From NCBI GenBank assembly GCA_030077755.1, contig JAQJZZ010000009.1, forward strand, positions 1 through 37,812: DNA of 37,812 nt. The letters run 5' to 3'. Source of the stretch: Filosporella fistucella (Eukaryota; Ascomycota; Leotiomycetes; Helotiales). The notes below the pieces were generated by a model. It searched no databases. It was not told where the DNA came from and worked only from the letters and a program-made list of their open reading frames with translations. Both the position numbers and the translations under genes were made by a program. Each line of letters starts with the position of its first letter. Position 1 is the first letter of the stretch. Shown piece by piece: positions 19,173-29,207 of this stretch.

Positions 19173-19238
19173 GTAGGTAGTTGCTTAATTGGTAAGCATT
19201 TTTTTTTATAAAAAAAAAGTTCAAATCTTTTACCCACT
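19173..19238 (+). pseudogene. Degenerate tRNA-like sequence joined to nad2
   Basis: Acceptor GTAGGTA/TACCCAC (one mismatch), D arm GCTT-AATTGGT-AAGC and T arm AAAAG-TTCAAAT-CTTTT are present. The centre is the homopolymer hairpin T9-AT-A9, which leaves no room for a variable loop. Depending on register the anticodon would be UAU or UUA, so identity is uncertain. It ends two bases before the nad2 ATG and may still mark the 5' cleavage point of the nad2 mRNA. A homopolymer reading error in a real tRNA gene is also possible. Confidence 0.5.
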
Positions 19239-19240
19239 AG

Positions 19241-20932
19241 ATGACTATATTTTCAATATTATTTCTATTATTATCAAATGCCGTTACTTTAAGACGAGAT
19301 AAATCAATACTTTACAGTAGAGTAGCTATAATAGTTTTACTCTCTTCTGCATATCTAGCTATAACAACTTTATACATAATAAATTTAGATAGAGGTGTAG
19401 GTTTGTATGGCGGGTTATTCCACGCAACTAGTACTACAGAAATATTCCATATATTTATTTTCATTATAAGTGCACTTATATTACAATTAACTGCATTTTA
19501 TCCTAGAAAAGTTTGAATAGAGGAATATTCTTCTGTAAGTAAATTGTTTTTATACAATTTTTTATATTATAGAACAAAAATTGTAAATAAGATGGGAGAG
19601 CAATTTAAAATAATTGAATATCCTTTAATCTTATTATTTATAGTAACTGGTGCTATATTTTTAGTATCTACTAGTGATTTGGTATCTATATTTCTTTCAA
19701 TTGAATTACAAAGTTATGGGTTGTATTTACTTAGTACACTATACCGAAACTCAGAGTTAGCTACATCAGGTGGTCTAACGTATTTTTTATTAGGTGGTTT
19801 AAGCTCTTGTTTTATTTTATTGGGTACAGGTATATTATATGCAAATTCAGGTACAACTAATTTAGATGGTATATATGTAATAACTAGTTTAAGTGATTTA
19901 GCTAATGAGGCTAGTAATAATATTTTATATTGATACAAATCCTATTATATAAATTTTTCATTACTAATATTAAGCGTAGGTTTTTTATTTAAAGTTAGTG
20001 CTGCCCCATTCCATTTTTGATCTCCGGATGTTTATGATGCAATACCTACCATAGTTACAACTTTTGTTGCTATTGTGGCAAAAATATCTATATTTATTTT
20101 TTTATTAGAGCTAGTACATTATACTAGTAATTCGTTATTTAATTTCCAATTCAGTTGAACAAGTAGTTTACTAGTTAGTTCTCTGTTATCTTTAATCATA
20201 GGTACAGTTGTAGGGTTAACACAATTTAGAATAAAAAGACTGTTTGCCTACAGTACCATTTCTCATGTTGGGTTTATATTATTAGCATTAAGTATTAATA
20301 GTATAGAATCTATCCAATCATTTATATTTTATTTGATGCAATATTCTATTAGTAACTTGAATGCCTTTATTATACTAATTAGCATTGGTTTCACACTATA
20401 TTATTATATAAACGATAGCGATGAGTACAAACAACTAGCCGATAAAAACAACTCACCTATTCAGCTAATAAGTCAAATCAAAGGTTATTTTTATATAAAT
20501 CCTGTTTTAGCTCTAAGCTTATCCATTACAATTTTTTCATTTGCAGGTATCCCACCTCTTATAGGGTTTTTTGCAAAACAGATGGTGTTAAGCGCTGCTT
20601 TAGACAGTGGTTATATTTTCTTAGCCTTGGTTGCAATATTAACTAGTGTTATAAGTGCAGTTTATTATTTAAATATTATAAAACAAGTATTTTTTGATAA
20701 ATCCGATTACAAAATTAATCCGGAATTAATTAATCTTAACTTACATGGTAATATTATTAAAAATAATGTTTTAATTCAAAAAGTTACATTTAATACTGAT
20801 AGTATTAAACTATCTAGTTCATTAACTATAAGTATCTCTATTTTAACTTTAATAATACTTTTATTTATATTTATACCTCAAGAATGATTAAGCATGGCTA
20901 ATATTTTAGCATTAATATTATTTAACTCTTAA
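19241..20932 (+). CDS. nad2: NADH dehydrogenase subunit 2
   Basis: ND2 is an antiporter-like proton-pumping subunit of complex I. The frame is 563 residues, usual for filamentous ascomycetes, and open with TGA as Trp. Landmarks: the start [40 protein letters not shown] (19671-19730), [18 protein letters not shown] (19990-20040), [20 protein letters not shown] (20230-20286) and [23 protein letters not shown] [14 protein letters not shown] (20541-20582). The ATG lies two bases after a tRNA-like sequence. The TAA at 20930-20932 is joined directly to the nad3 ATG, so the two are surely one transcript. Confidence 0.97.
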
Positions 20933-21352
20933 ATGACAAGTACTACATTCTTTTTTATTTTTATACCCTTATTGGCTATAATATTATTAGCCGTTAATTT
21001 AATTTTCGCACCTCATAATCCCTATCAGGAAAAGGACAGTGCCTTTGAGTGTGGATTTCATTCTTTCCTAGGACAGAATAGAACTCAGTTTAGTATATCA
21101 TTCTTTATTTTTGCACTTTTATTTTTATTATTTGATTTGGAAATCCTTCTAGTATACCCTTACGTTGTTAGTGCATACACTAATGGTATATATGGTTTAG
21201 TTATAATGTTAATATTCTTTTTAGCATTAACATTAGGATTTGCTTTCGAATTAGGTAAAAACGCTTTAAAAATAGATAGTCGACAAATGACTAATTTGGG
21301 TTTTTTTAAATCAGACACAAAAATACTTGCCACGGTAAATTCTGACATTTAA
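20933..21352 (+). CDS. nad3: NADH dehydrogenase subunit 3
   Basis: ND3 is a small complex I membrane subunit whose loop with the conserved Cys senses the active/deactive state. The frame is 139 residues starting on the base after the nad2 stop. The loop SAFECGFHSFLGQNRTQFSI (about 21039-21098) holds the key Cys, and FFIFALLFLLFDLEILLVYP follows. Three membrane segments are visible. The C-terminal tail SDTKILATVNSDI is poorly conserved in the family. Confidence 0.97.
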   Translation: MTSTTFFFIFIPLLAIILLAVNLIFAPHNPYQEKDSAFECGFHSFLGQNRTQFSISFFIFALLFLLFDLEILLVYPYVVSAYTNGIYGLVIMLIFFLALTLGFAFELGKNALKIDSRQMTNLGFFKSDTKILATVNSDI

Positions 21353-21594
21353 TATTATATATAATATATATATAAATTTATATATATCTCTTTTCCAGGA
21401 GATAATATTGAATATTATTTGTAGGTGTTTAATATTGCGTATTAAATCTAGAGTGGTAATTTTATATTCCTGATATAAAGTGAGGAGGTGTTTTTTCCAT
21501 CTATTATAGATGGAAAATAGGTATCTAGATTTAATCATGTTAGACAACACATTTTTAAGGGTGAAAGTTTTTTTAAGTATACGCCATAACAAAA

Positions 21595-21950
21595 TCCATA
21601 ATACAAACGTTGTATCCGTACCTCATAAGTATATGGTTCCGGATAAGCTAAAGTCCGAAGAAAGTGATAGGTCTAGTTTTTTCTGTTTTAATTAGAATAG
21701 AATTAAGTGGACCTGGTGTCCAATATATCGGAGACAATCATTAAAAAAATAGTATTATTACTGCTCATGCAATAATAATGATATTCTTTATGGTTATGCC
21801 TGCCTTAATTGGTGGTTTTTTATTACCATTAGAGGGAGGTACGGTATGCCATTACCTCGATTAGATTATATAAGTTTTTGATTATTACCACTAGTTCATT
21901 GTTATTTATATTTGCTAGTGGTATAGAAAATGGTGTAGGTACAAGCTGTC
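21595..21950 (+). pseudogene. Broken partial copy of the cox1 5' region
   Basis: Two parts. 21595-21677 matches 32300-32382 over 83 nt without a gap but with about 20 substitutions; it encodes HNTNVV and EESDRSS, as does the cox1 leader. Then 113 nt of the cox1 sequence (32393-32505) are missing, and 21680-21950 follows cox1 32506-32790 at high identity but with several small deletions and stops, for example at the place of [19 protein letters not shown]. No full-length product is possible. It sits just before cox2 and probably arose by recombination or by a past intron or endonuclease event. Confidence 0.85.
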
Positions 21951-22002
21951 CATAGGTTTCTATAGTTAATATACTATATAAAAAACATATAAATATATAT
22001 AT

Positions 22003-22752
22003 ATGATATCTTTATTAAATAATTTTAATAATTGTGATACACCTAGACCTTGAGGTCTTTATTTTCAGGATAGTGCTACTCCACAAATGGAAGGATTAGT
22101 TGAGCTACACGATAATATAATGTTTTATTTAGTTATAATTTTATTTGGTGTAGGTTGAATAATGATATCTATTGTAAGAAATTATACTAGTACAAAATCA
22201 CCTATATCTCATAAATATTTAAACCATGGTACATTAATAGAATTGATATGAACAATTACACCTGCCTTAATATTAATATTAATAGCTTTTCCTTCTTTTA
22301 AGTTATTATATTTAATGGATGAAGTTAGTGATCCTGCTATGTCTGTATTAGCCGAAGGTCATCAATGATATTGAAGTTATCAATACCCTGATTTCCTAAA
22401 TGCAGAAGATGAATTTATAGAATTTGATTCTTATTTAGTGCCCGAATCAGATTTAGAAGATGGAGCTTTAAGAATGCTAGAAGTAGATAATAGAGTTATA
22501 CTTCCGGAATTAACACATGTTAGATTCATAGTAACTGCAGCTGATGTTATACATTCTTTTGCTTGTCCTGCGTTAGGAATTAAATGTGATGCATACCCGG
22601 GTAGATTAAACCAAGTATCTGTTCTTATTAACAGAGAAGGAACATTTTACGGTCAGTGTTCAGAAATATGTGGTATTTTACACAGTTCTATGCCTATAGT
22701 TATAGAATCAGTAAGCATAGAAAAGTTTTTACTATGATTACAGGAGCAATAG
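22003..22752 (+). CDS. cox2: Cytochrome c oxidase subunit 2
   Basis: COX2 accepts electrons from cytochrome c through its CuA centre in the intermembrane space. The frame is 249 residues, ATG 22003 to TAG 22750-22752. Two N-terminal membrane helices (about 40-62 and 83-105) are followed by the aromatic motif GHQWYWSYQYPD. CuA ligands are visible: His184 and Cys219, Glu221, Cys223, His227, Met230 in [14 protein letters not shown]. There is no intron. Only 52 nt separate it from the broken cox1 copy, so its leader derives partly from that region. Confidence 0.98.
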
Positions 22753-22989
22753 CAGTAATATTTAACTATATTATAAGGATATATCCTGCTTTTATATTGG
22801 ATTTAATAAATTATTAAGTAATATTAATAATGTTAATCTAAGTTATTTTGGCATATATGTTTAGTTTCTGTTCTTATTTAAAGGTAATTTTTTATTAATA
22901 GAAATATAAAGTATATTACACAATTATATGGCTATATAGCGATTAAATGGCTGACTATTATATATTGTTATTATATTGTTTTATAACAT

Positions 22990-23220
22990 AATACTGACCT
23001 TATAGTACCTATTTAGGTTATTGTTATTTATAATAAAAAAACCTAAATAGATCCCTTAAGAGATACACCAGCAAAAAAAAAGGAGAGGGGAGTAGACTTT
23101 TTTATCTGTATTGAAATATAAGTTAAATATAAGTATAGCCCTTAAAAAAAACATTATTTAATAGGCATAGGCATCTGTTGCTACGGTTAACTATGTTAGT
23201 TATTCATATCTTTAATAAAA
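22990..23220 (+). repeat. Dispersed structured element A, copy 2 (ahead of rps3)
   Basis: ACCTTATAGTACCTATTTAG, the hairpin CTATTTAGGTT with AACCTAAATAG, ATCCCTT, then GGAGAGGGGAGTAGAC (23082-23097) and GTATAGCCCT (23133-23142), then CGGTTAACTATGTTA. It is the best match to copy 1 (1445-1740) but lacks the tandem duplication there. Confidence 0.6.
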
Positions 23221-23471
23221 TTAATTGTTCTATTGTATTAAACTTATTTAATATATATATATAATAAATACGTTAAGTAAATATATTTAATTTCAAAAAA
23301 GACTAAAGTAAACTTGAAAAGAAGTTTACTTTATCATAGTAGTTTGCAATATTTAATTTAAACTAAAAAAAAGGGGGGGGGGGGGTGTTTTTATGTGAAT
23401 TTAGATTAACATAGCTCTTCTAATAGAAAATGTATATAAATGTAGCTACATTTATATTTAACTTGTATTAG

Positions 23472-23517
23472 TATAGTGAATAGGAAAAATTCAAAAATAA
23501 AGGCTTATAAACTATAT
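23472..23517 (+). repeat. Dispersed repeat D, copy 2
   Basis: TATAGTGAATAGGAAAAATT through GGCTTATAAACTATAT, matching 9951-9997 downstream of tRNA-Lys with a few substitutions and one deletion. Function unknown. Confidence 0.55.
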
Positions 23518-23718
23518 AATATTTAGGCTTAATTAAGCAAAAATAAAAAAAAAAGCTAAAGTAATATAAAAACATCTGCCTTTAAACTTTTTTTTTGTGT
23601 TAAAACACAAAAAATATAATGGGAATCTTTAATAGAGATGAGTAGTCTTAATCCCCTTTTAAGATTAAGCTTAGGTTATTAAGTAAAATACCGTAATGAC
23701 TGTAATATTAAAAAAAAA

Positions 23719-25245
23719 ATGCAAAGCAATATAAAATTGTTCACTAAAAAAGAGTTAGATAATATGCCCAATAACTTCCCTGTTATTTTTATTAATAAGA
23801 AAAGTAAAAAAGTCGTATCTAAACCTTTAATTTATATTAACAATGATACAGGGAGAACGCGTCATTATACACCTGCAGCTCAAGAATGATATAATAGTAT
23901 ATATTCATATGATACTAATTATATAAAAACGTTACCTGTAGCAGATAAAAATCTTATGACTTTATTAAAGAACTATTTTAATTCACAAATGAATAAAAAC
24001 TTTTTTAAACCAAATACTAAAGAAACAGATATTAAACTTAGACGGTTGTCTTTGAAAAAAGTTTTTGTGGGTAGAGGTGATTTAAAACATACTAGTAATA
24101 AAGTTATTATAACTTTTTATGTTTATAATACAGAAGGTTTGTTTTTATCCAGTTATCTTAATCTTTTACAAAAAGGTTTGTTTTATCAAAGTAAAGAGTT
24201 AATAAAATATACTAAGAAAGTTAAAGGAAAAAAAATAAATTTTTACAATCGTAAATTTGATTTACCCGAGTTTTTAACTTTACGTGAGCACTATGAATGA
24301 TATATTTCATATGCTATTTCTATGGTTAAATATTTTACCAGTTGATTTAGATTATTAACTATATACTATACTAGTCTTTCCGACTTAGTTAATAATCAAA
24401 TATTGACAGCGGATGAAAAATTATTTTTATTTAATGATAAATCTAATAAAAAAAATCTTATAGCTTATCCTTCTATAGATGATTATTTAGAAAAAACTAT
24501 GTGAGATTATAGAAAAGAAGAATATAAATATAAATTTTTATTAAGATTTAATAAAATTAAATTTACTAAGAATTTTATGTCAAGACTTGTAATGTTAGTT
24601 CAAGATATTTACAATAAAAAAGTAGAATTTAATATAGTTAAATTAAAAAAAATGCATTTAAATAGTGATATTTTTACACAAGCTGTTTCTTTAAAATTAA
24701 GAGACAAAAATAATAGATTGTATAGAGTATTAAAATCGTCTTTACGAAAAATAAAATTACCTATGGAAAGAAAAATTAATCTAAAACAAAATATGATAGA
24801 AAGAAATCTATTTTTAGTTAACAGAATAAGAAATAGTACAATTACTTCTATGTTCAACGATAATGGTAAAATAGATCCCTTAAATAATCTATTACTAGAT
24901 TTTTATCCTTCAGCAGATAACCTGGAAATAAAGATTAATAAAAGATCATCAGTTAAAACCAGTACAATTTCTTTAAAATATTATGTTCTAAAATGTTTAA
25001 AACATCTTAAATTAAGAGGTATAAGAGTAGAAGCTAAAGGTAGATTAACCAGACGGGCTACCGCATCAAGATCTGTGTTTAAAATGATATGAAAAGGAGG
25101 TTTAAAAAATGTAGATTCTTCATTTAAAGGTTTATCCACTATAATGCTAAGAGGTCACGTTAAATCTAATTTACAATATTCTGTGGTAAATTCTAATAAC
25201 CGTAATGGAGCTTTTGGAATTAAGGGTTGAGTAAGTAGCAAATAA
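23719..25245 (+). CDS. rps3: Ribosomal protein S3, free-standing
   Basis: Rps3 is a mitochondrial small-subunit ribosomal protein needed for 30S-type assembly. The frame is 508 residues, strongly basic, from ATG 23719 to TAA 25243-25245, with TGA as Trp. The C-terminal part carries the conserved S3 domain: LKLRGIRVEAKGRLTRRATA (about 25006-25065), FKMIWKGGLKNVDSS, LRGHVKSNLQYS and NGAFGIKGW. The long AT-rich, Lys/Asn-rich N-terminal region is variable in all fungi. In most Pezizomycotina this gene lies inside a group I intron of rnl; here it lies between cox2 and nad4L while rnl has no intron at that site. Confidence 0.95.
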
Positions 25246-25659
25246 AAAAAAAAGGACTGGTATATATAAAGCATATGGAGATCAAATATTATTTAAAGTT
25301 ATACTTAAGTATTTAATTGCTGTTTTGGCTATGCTATATCCAGTATCAGATATAATTTGTCTAGTTTGAGGAGAAATTATTTCTATATTATATTACATTT
25401 GGAGTAGACTAATTTTAATATACCCTAAACATTAAACTTGTTTTATATCTATATCGTATAATTATATACTATGGTATAACAATAAACAAATCACATTATA
25501 CAAAATAATGGAATGTAGGGGCATTTAGTACATGATAGGGAGAAGAGTTTTATGTAATTTAAAGCCCTATTTATATACTAAACAGGTATCGTGCACTTTT
25601 GCAAATAGTGAAAAAAAAGTGCATGACTTATAATATAATTATAAAACATAAAGAATATA
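25246..25659 (+). other. rps3-nad4L spacer with a small hydrophobic frame
   Basis: A frame open from 25235 to a TAA at 25433-25435 encodes a hydrophobic peptide (ILFKVILKYLIAVLAMLYPV) with one TGA Trp, but its only ATG is at 25331, leaving 34 codons. It could be a relic or a small membrane peptide. A degenerate copy of element A follows at 25535-25570. No tRNA. Confidence 0.4.
25535..25570 (+). repeat. Dispersed structured element A, degenerate copy (ahead of nad4L)
   Basis: ATAGGG (25535-25540) followed by AGAAGAG, an AT-rich loop, and GCCCTAT (25564-25570). The six-pair stem ATAGGG/CCCTAT replaces the stems of the other copies, with the GGGAGNAG and GCCC cores kept. It lies 90 nt before nad4L. 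Confidence 0.4.
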
Positions 25660-25929
25660 ATGAATTTATCCTTAATACTTTTCATAATCGGAATCTTAGG
25701 TTTCGTTTTAAATAGGAAAAATATAATATTAATGCTTATTTCTATAGAAATAATGCTATTGGCTATTACATTTTTAATATTGATAAGTTCACTTAGCTTT
25801 GATGATATATTAGGGCAAACCTATGCTATATATATAATAGCAATTGCTGGTGCAGAGTCAGCAATTGGTTTAGGTATTCTAGTTGCATTTTACAGATTAA
25901 GAGGAAGTATTGCAATAGAATATAAATAA
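25660..25929 (+). CDS. nad4L: NADH dehydrogenase subunit 4L
   Basis: ND4L is a three-helix complex I subunit. The 89-residue frame is of usual length. The conserved part [18 protein letters not shown] (about residues 28-45) and the second Glu in [19 protein letters not shown] are visible; both acidic residues belong to the proton path. Its TAA (25927-25929) shares the last A with the nad5 ATG, the TAATG overlap common in ascomycete mitochondria, so the two genes are cotranscribed and perhaps translationally coupled. Confidence 0.97.
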   Translation: MNLSLILFIIGILGFVLNRKNIILMLISIEIMLLAITFLILISSLSFDDILGQTYAIYIIAIAGAESAIGLGILVAFYRLRGSIAIEYK

Positions 25930-28900
25930 TGTATTTAGCTATAATTTCTTTACCTTTATTAGGATCAATAGTTTCCGGGTTTTTTGGTAGAAAAGTCGGA
26001 GTTAGCGGAGCACATGTAATTACGTGTATAAATGTAATTGTAACTACTATATTAGCTATCGTAGCCTTTTTTGAGGTAGGTTTAAATAATATGCCTGTAT
26101 CAATAAGCCTTTTCAGATGAATAGATAGTGAATCACTTAATGTCTTATGAGGTTTCCATTTTGATAGTTTAACGGTATCTATGTTGATACCTGTTTTAAT
26201 AGTTAGTTCTTTAGTTCATATATACTCTATAGGGTATATGAGCCATGACCCTCATAATCAAAGATTCTTTAGCTACTTAAGTTTATTCACCTTTATGATG
26301 ATTATACTTGTTACAGCTAATAATTTTTTATTAATGTTTGTAGGTTGAGAAGGTGTAGGTATTTGTTCATATCTTTTAGTAAGTTTCTGATTTACTAGAA
26401 TAGCTGCAAATCAAAGTTCTATGTCAGCTTTCTTAACAAACAGAGTAGGTGATTGTTTTTTAACTATAGGTATGTTTGCTATACTATGATCTTTTGGTAA
26501 CATCGATTATAGTACTGTTTTCTCTTTAGCACCTTTTGTTAATGAAAACATAGTTACAATTATAGGTATATGTCTGTTAATTGGTGCTATGGCTAAAAGT
26601 TCTCAAGTTGGATTACATGTTTGATTACCCATGGCTATGGAAGGTCCTACACCTGTTAGTGCTTTAATACACGCAGCTACTATGGTTACTGCAGGTGTTT
26701 ATTTATTAATGCGTACAAGTCCTTTAATAGAATACAGTTCTACAGTTTTAATTTTATGTTTATGATTAGGTGCTATAACTACTGTATTTAGTAGTCTTAT
26801 AGGTCTATTTCAACAAGATATAAAAAAAGTTATCGCCTATTCCACTATGAGTCAATTAGGAATGATGGTGATAGCAGTTGGATTATCTTCATATAACATA
26901 GCTTTATTTCATTTAGTGAACCATGCCTTTTATAAAGGTTTATTATTTTTGGGTGCAGGTGCAGTAATTCATGCAGTAGCGGATAATCAAGATTTTAGAA
27001 AATATGGTGGGTTAAGACCCTTTTTACCTTTAACTTACTCTGTAATGTTAATAGCCAGCCTTAGTTTAGTTGCTTTCCCATTTATGACTGGGTTCTATAG
27101 TAAAGATTTTATTTTAGAATCTGCTTATGGGCAATTTTATTTTAGTGGTACAGTTGTTTACTTTATAGCTACTATTGGGGCTATGTTTACTACTTTATAC
27201 TCTGTTAAAGTATTATATTTAACTTTCTTAACTAACCCTAATGGACCTGTGGTTAATTATAAACATGCTCACGAAGGTGATATATTTATGAGTTTACCTC
27301 TTATCATTTTAGCTATTTTTTCTATATTTTTTGGTTATATAACTAAAGATATGTTTATTGGTTTAGGTTCAGGTTTTTTTGCGGATAATAGTTTATTTAT
27401 TCATCCTACACATGAAATAATGTTGGATACAGAATTTGCTGTGCCTACTTTATTTAAATTACTACCTTTATTTTTTACTGTATCTATTAGTGTTTTAGCT
27501 ATTATTCTTTCAGAATTTTTAGGTAAAGTACTTATCGCTTTTAAATTTACTAGATTAGGTTATAATATTTTTGGATTCTTTAACCAACGTTTTTTGATTG
27601 AGTTATTTTATAATAAATATATAACTGGCTTAGTATTGAAATTAGGTGGTCAAACTACTAAAGTTGTTGATAAAGGAAGTGTAGAATTATTAGGACCAGT
27701 TGGTTTAGAAAAAGGTTTAATTAACTTAAGTAAAAATATAGCCAGTTTAGATACAGGAGTAATTACAAGTTATGCATTATATATTTTAATTGGCCTTATT
27801 TTATATATTTTAATACCTTATTTATCCTTGTTTGACAATACTCTACTATTAGTAATTTTATTGTCATTATTTAGTATTGTAAATTTTAGTCATAATATGA
27901 CTAAACCTATAAATACTAGCTTAGAGTCTAGCTTGTTTAATTCATCTTATATATACAGAATATTGTTAGCTAGACTAAAAAATTTTTTTATTTTTAAAAA
28001 TTTTTCTTTGTTTTTTCTTTTTATTTACTTATTATTATCTTTAAAACTTTCATTATCTCAGTCTTCTATTTGTTTAATAACCTTTAAGAATTTCCATTTG
28101 TGTTTTTCTTGTCATCTTACTATATTAGAGTCTATTGTTATAGGTATATACTCTTTAATATTTAGACAGTTAGTAGCATTGGAAGGCGAGTTTAAAGCCA
28201 AGATAATTTTACGTTTTATAATTATAACCTTCTTTTTAGTTTTAGTAAAATTACTATTATTAAATGGTTTAAATTATATGTCATGAAGTGACATTTGAAT
28301 TGGGTTAAACAGTATTTTTATATTAGATTTTTTAAGTTGATTTAGCTCAGTACTACCTAGCGCTATGTTATATGGGAAATTTTATGATTTATATATTGCT
28401 AATAGATTTTGGACTGTTAAAGAAGTAGGTTTAATAAATAATTTAACCAAAGAAAAAATGTTTGCTAACCATGGGCCATCCGTTGAAAAGTTTAACCCCA
28501 AACTATATAATGCTATGAATAATAGCGGTTCTAGTAGCAGTGGTTATGCAGCTGGCGGCTATAGTTCTAATACTACCCCTTTTAATTTTGCACCTAGACC
28601 TAGTAATCCTAGTACTAGTTTATCCGATATAGATTACTGAAAAGCCCAGCATCAAATATATAAAGATGCTTTAAATGCTTTAAGTAAAGCACCCAACATG
28701 CTTACTGAGGACGAAAAATATGCTGTAAACCAATTAAAGTCAATAAATGAATATAATAAGAAATCTATTGAACAAGGTATTGCAGATACTGATAGAAATG
28801 TTAATTTTAAGTCAAATGATTCAGAAATTGCAAGATTAGAAAAATCTCGTCTTCAAGTACTTACAAACATGGAAAAAAATAAGGCGCTTAGTAATGGTTA

Positions 28901-29207
28901 CGTTTTGGGTTCTTCGGGTCAACTAATTTCACCTGAAGAAATTAAGGTAAATGAATTACTTGTTTCAATTAAAGATAAATTAAATACGTTATCGGAAGAT
29001 AATAGAATTAATCATACAGCTAAGACAGTTACTAATAGAGTACTTACTCAAGAAGAATTAGCCTGTTTAATTAATTTAATCAAAAAGGATCCGCGTGCTC
29101 CAGAACGATTAAAAGAAAATGTAGAATGCGCAGGGCCTAGACAAAACAGTTTGGGCTCTTGTAACTCAATTCTTAGATATTTGAACGATCTACCTAGACA
29201 GAATTAG
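25929..29207 (+). CDS. nad5: NADH dehydrogenase subunit 5 with a long C-terminal fusion
   Basis: ND5 is the distal proton-pumping subunit of complex I. Residues 1 to about 653 are a normal ND5: [17 protein letters not shown] (26344-26394), [20 protein letters not shown] (26596-26655), [18 protein letters not shown] (26907-26960) and the C-terminal [17 protein letters not shown] (27748-27798). The frame then continues without a stop to TAG at 29205-29207, giving 1092 residues, about 440 more than usual. The extension has several hydrophobic helices (about 675-810), a Ser/Gly-rich linker after [18 protein letters not shown] (near residue 855) and a charged, probably coiled-coil end with NALSKAP. 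These motifs recur in the free-standing ORF at 35817-36938. TGA Trp codons at 28284, 28299, 28338 and 28638 lie in the fused part. Whether the tail is cleaved is unknown. Confidence 0.93.

Larger units (their letters stand above)
22753..23718 (+). other. cox2-rps3 spacer rich in repeats
   Basis: Holds copy 2 of element A (22990-23220), an A8G13 tract (G at 23373-23385), a perfect 24-base palindrome (23434-23457, centre AGCT) and repeat D copy 2 (23472-23517). Just before rps3 there is a hairpin AATCCCCTTTTAAGATTAAG region (near 23650). No tRNA and no ORF. If rps3 once lay in an rnl intron, remnants of that intron could be sought here; I could not identify a catalytic core. Confidence 0.5.

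Noticed and set aside
21160..21592. Minus-strand ORFs over nad3 and the cox1 fragment
   Set aside because: They are antisense to nad3 or to a pseudogene, and no family features are seen.
24609..24857. Minus-strand ORF inside rps3
   Set aside because: Antisense shadow of the Lys/Asn-rich rps3 sequence; a Phe/Leu-rich product with no family signs.
26100..26850. Apparent stops in nad5 suggesting introns or frameshifts
   Set aside because: All are TGA, read as Trp under table 4; the frame and conserved motifs are continuous.
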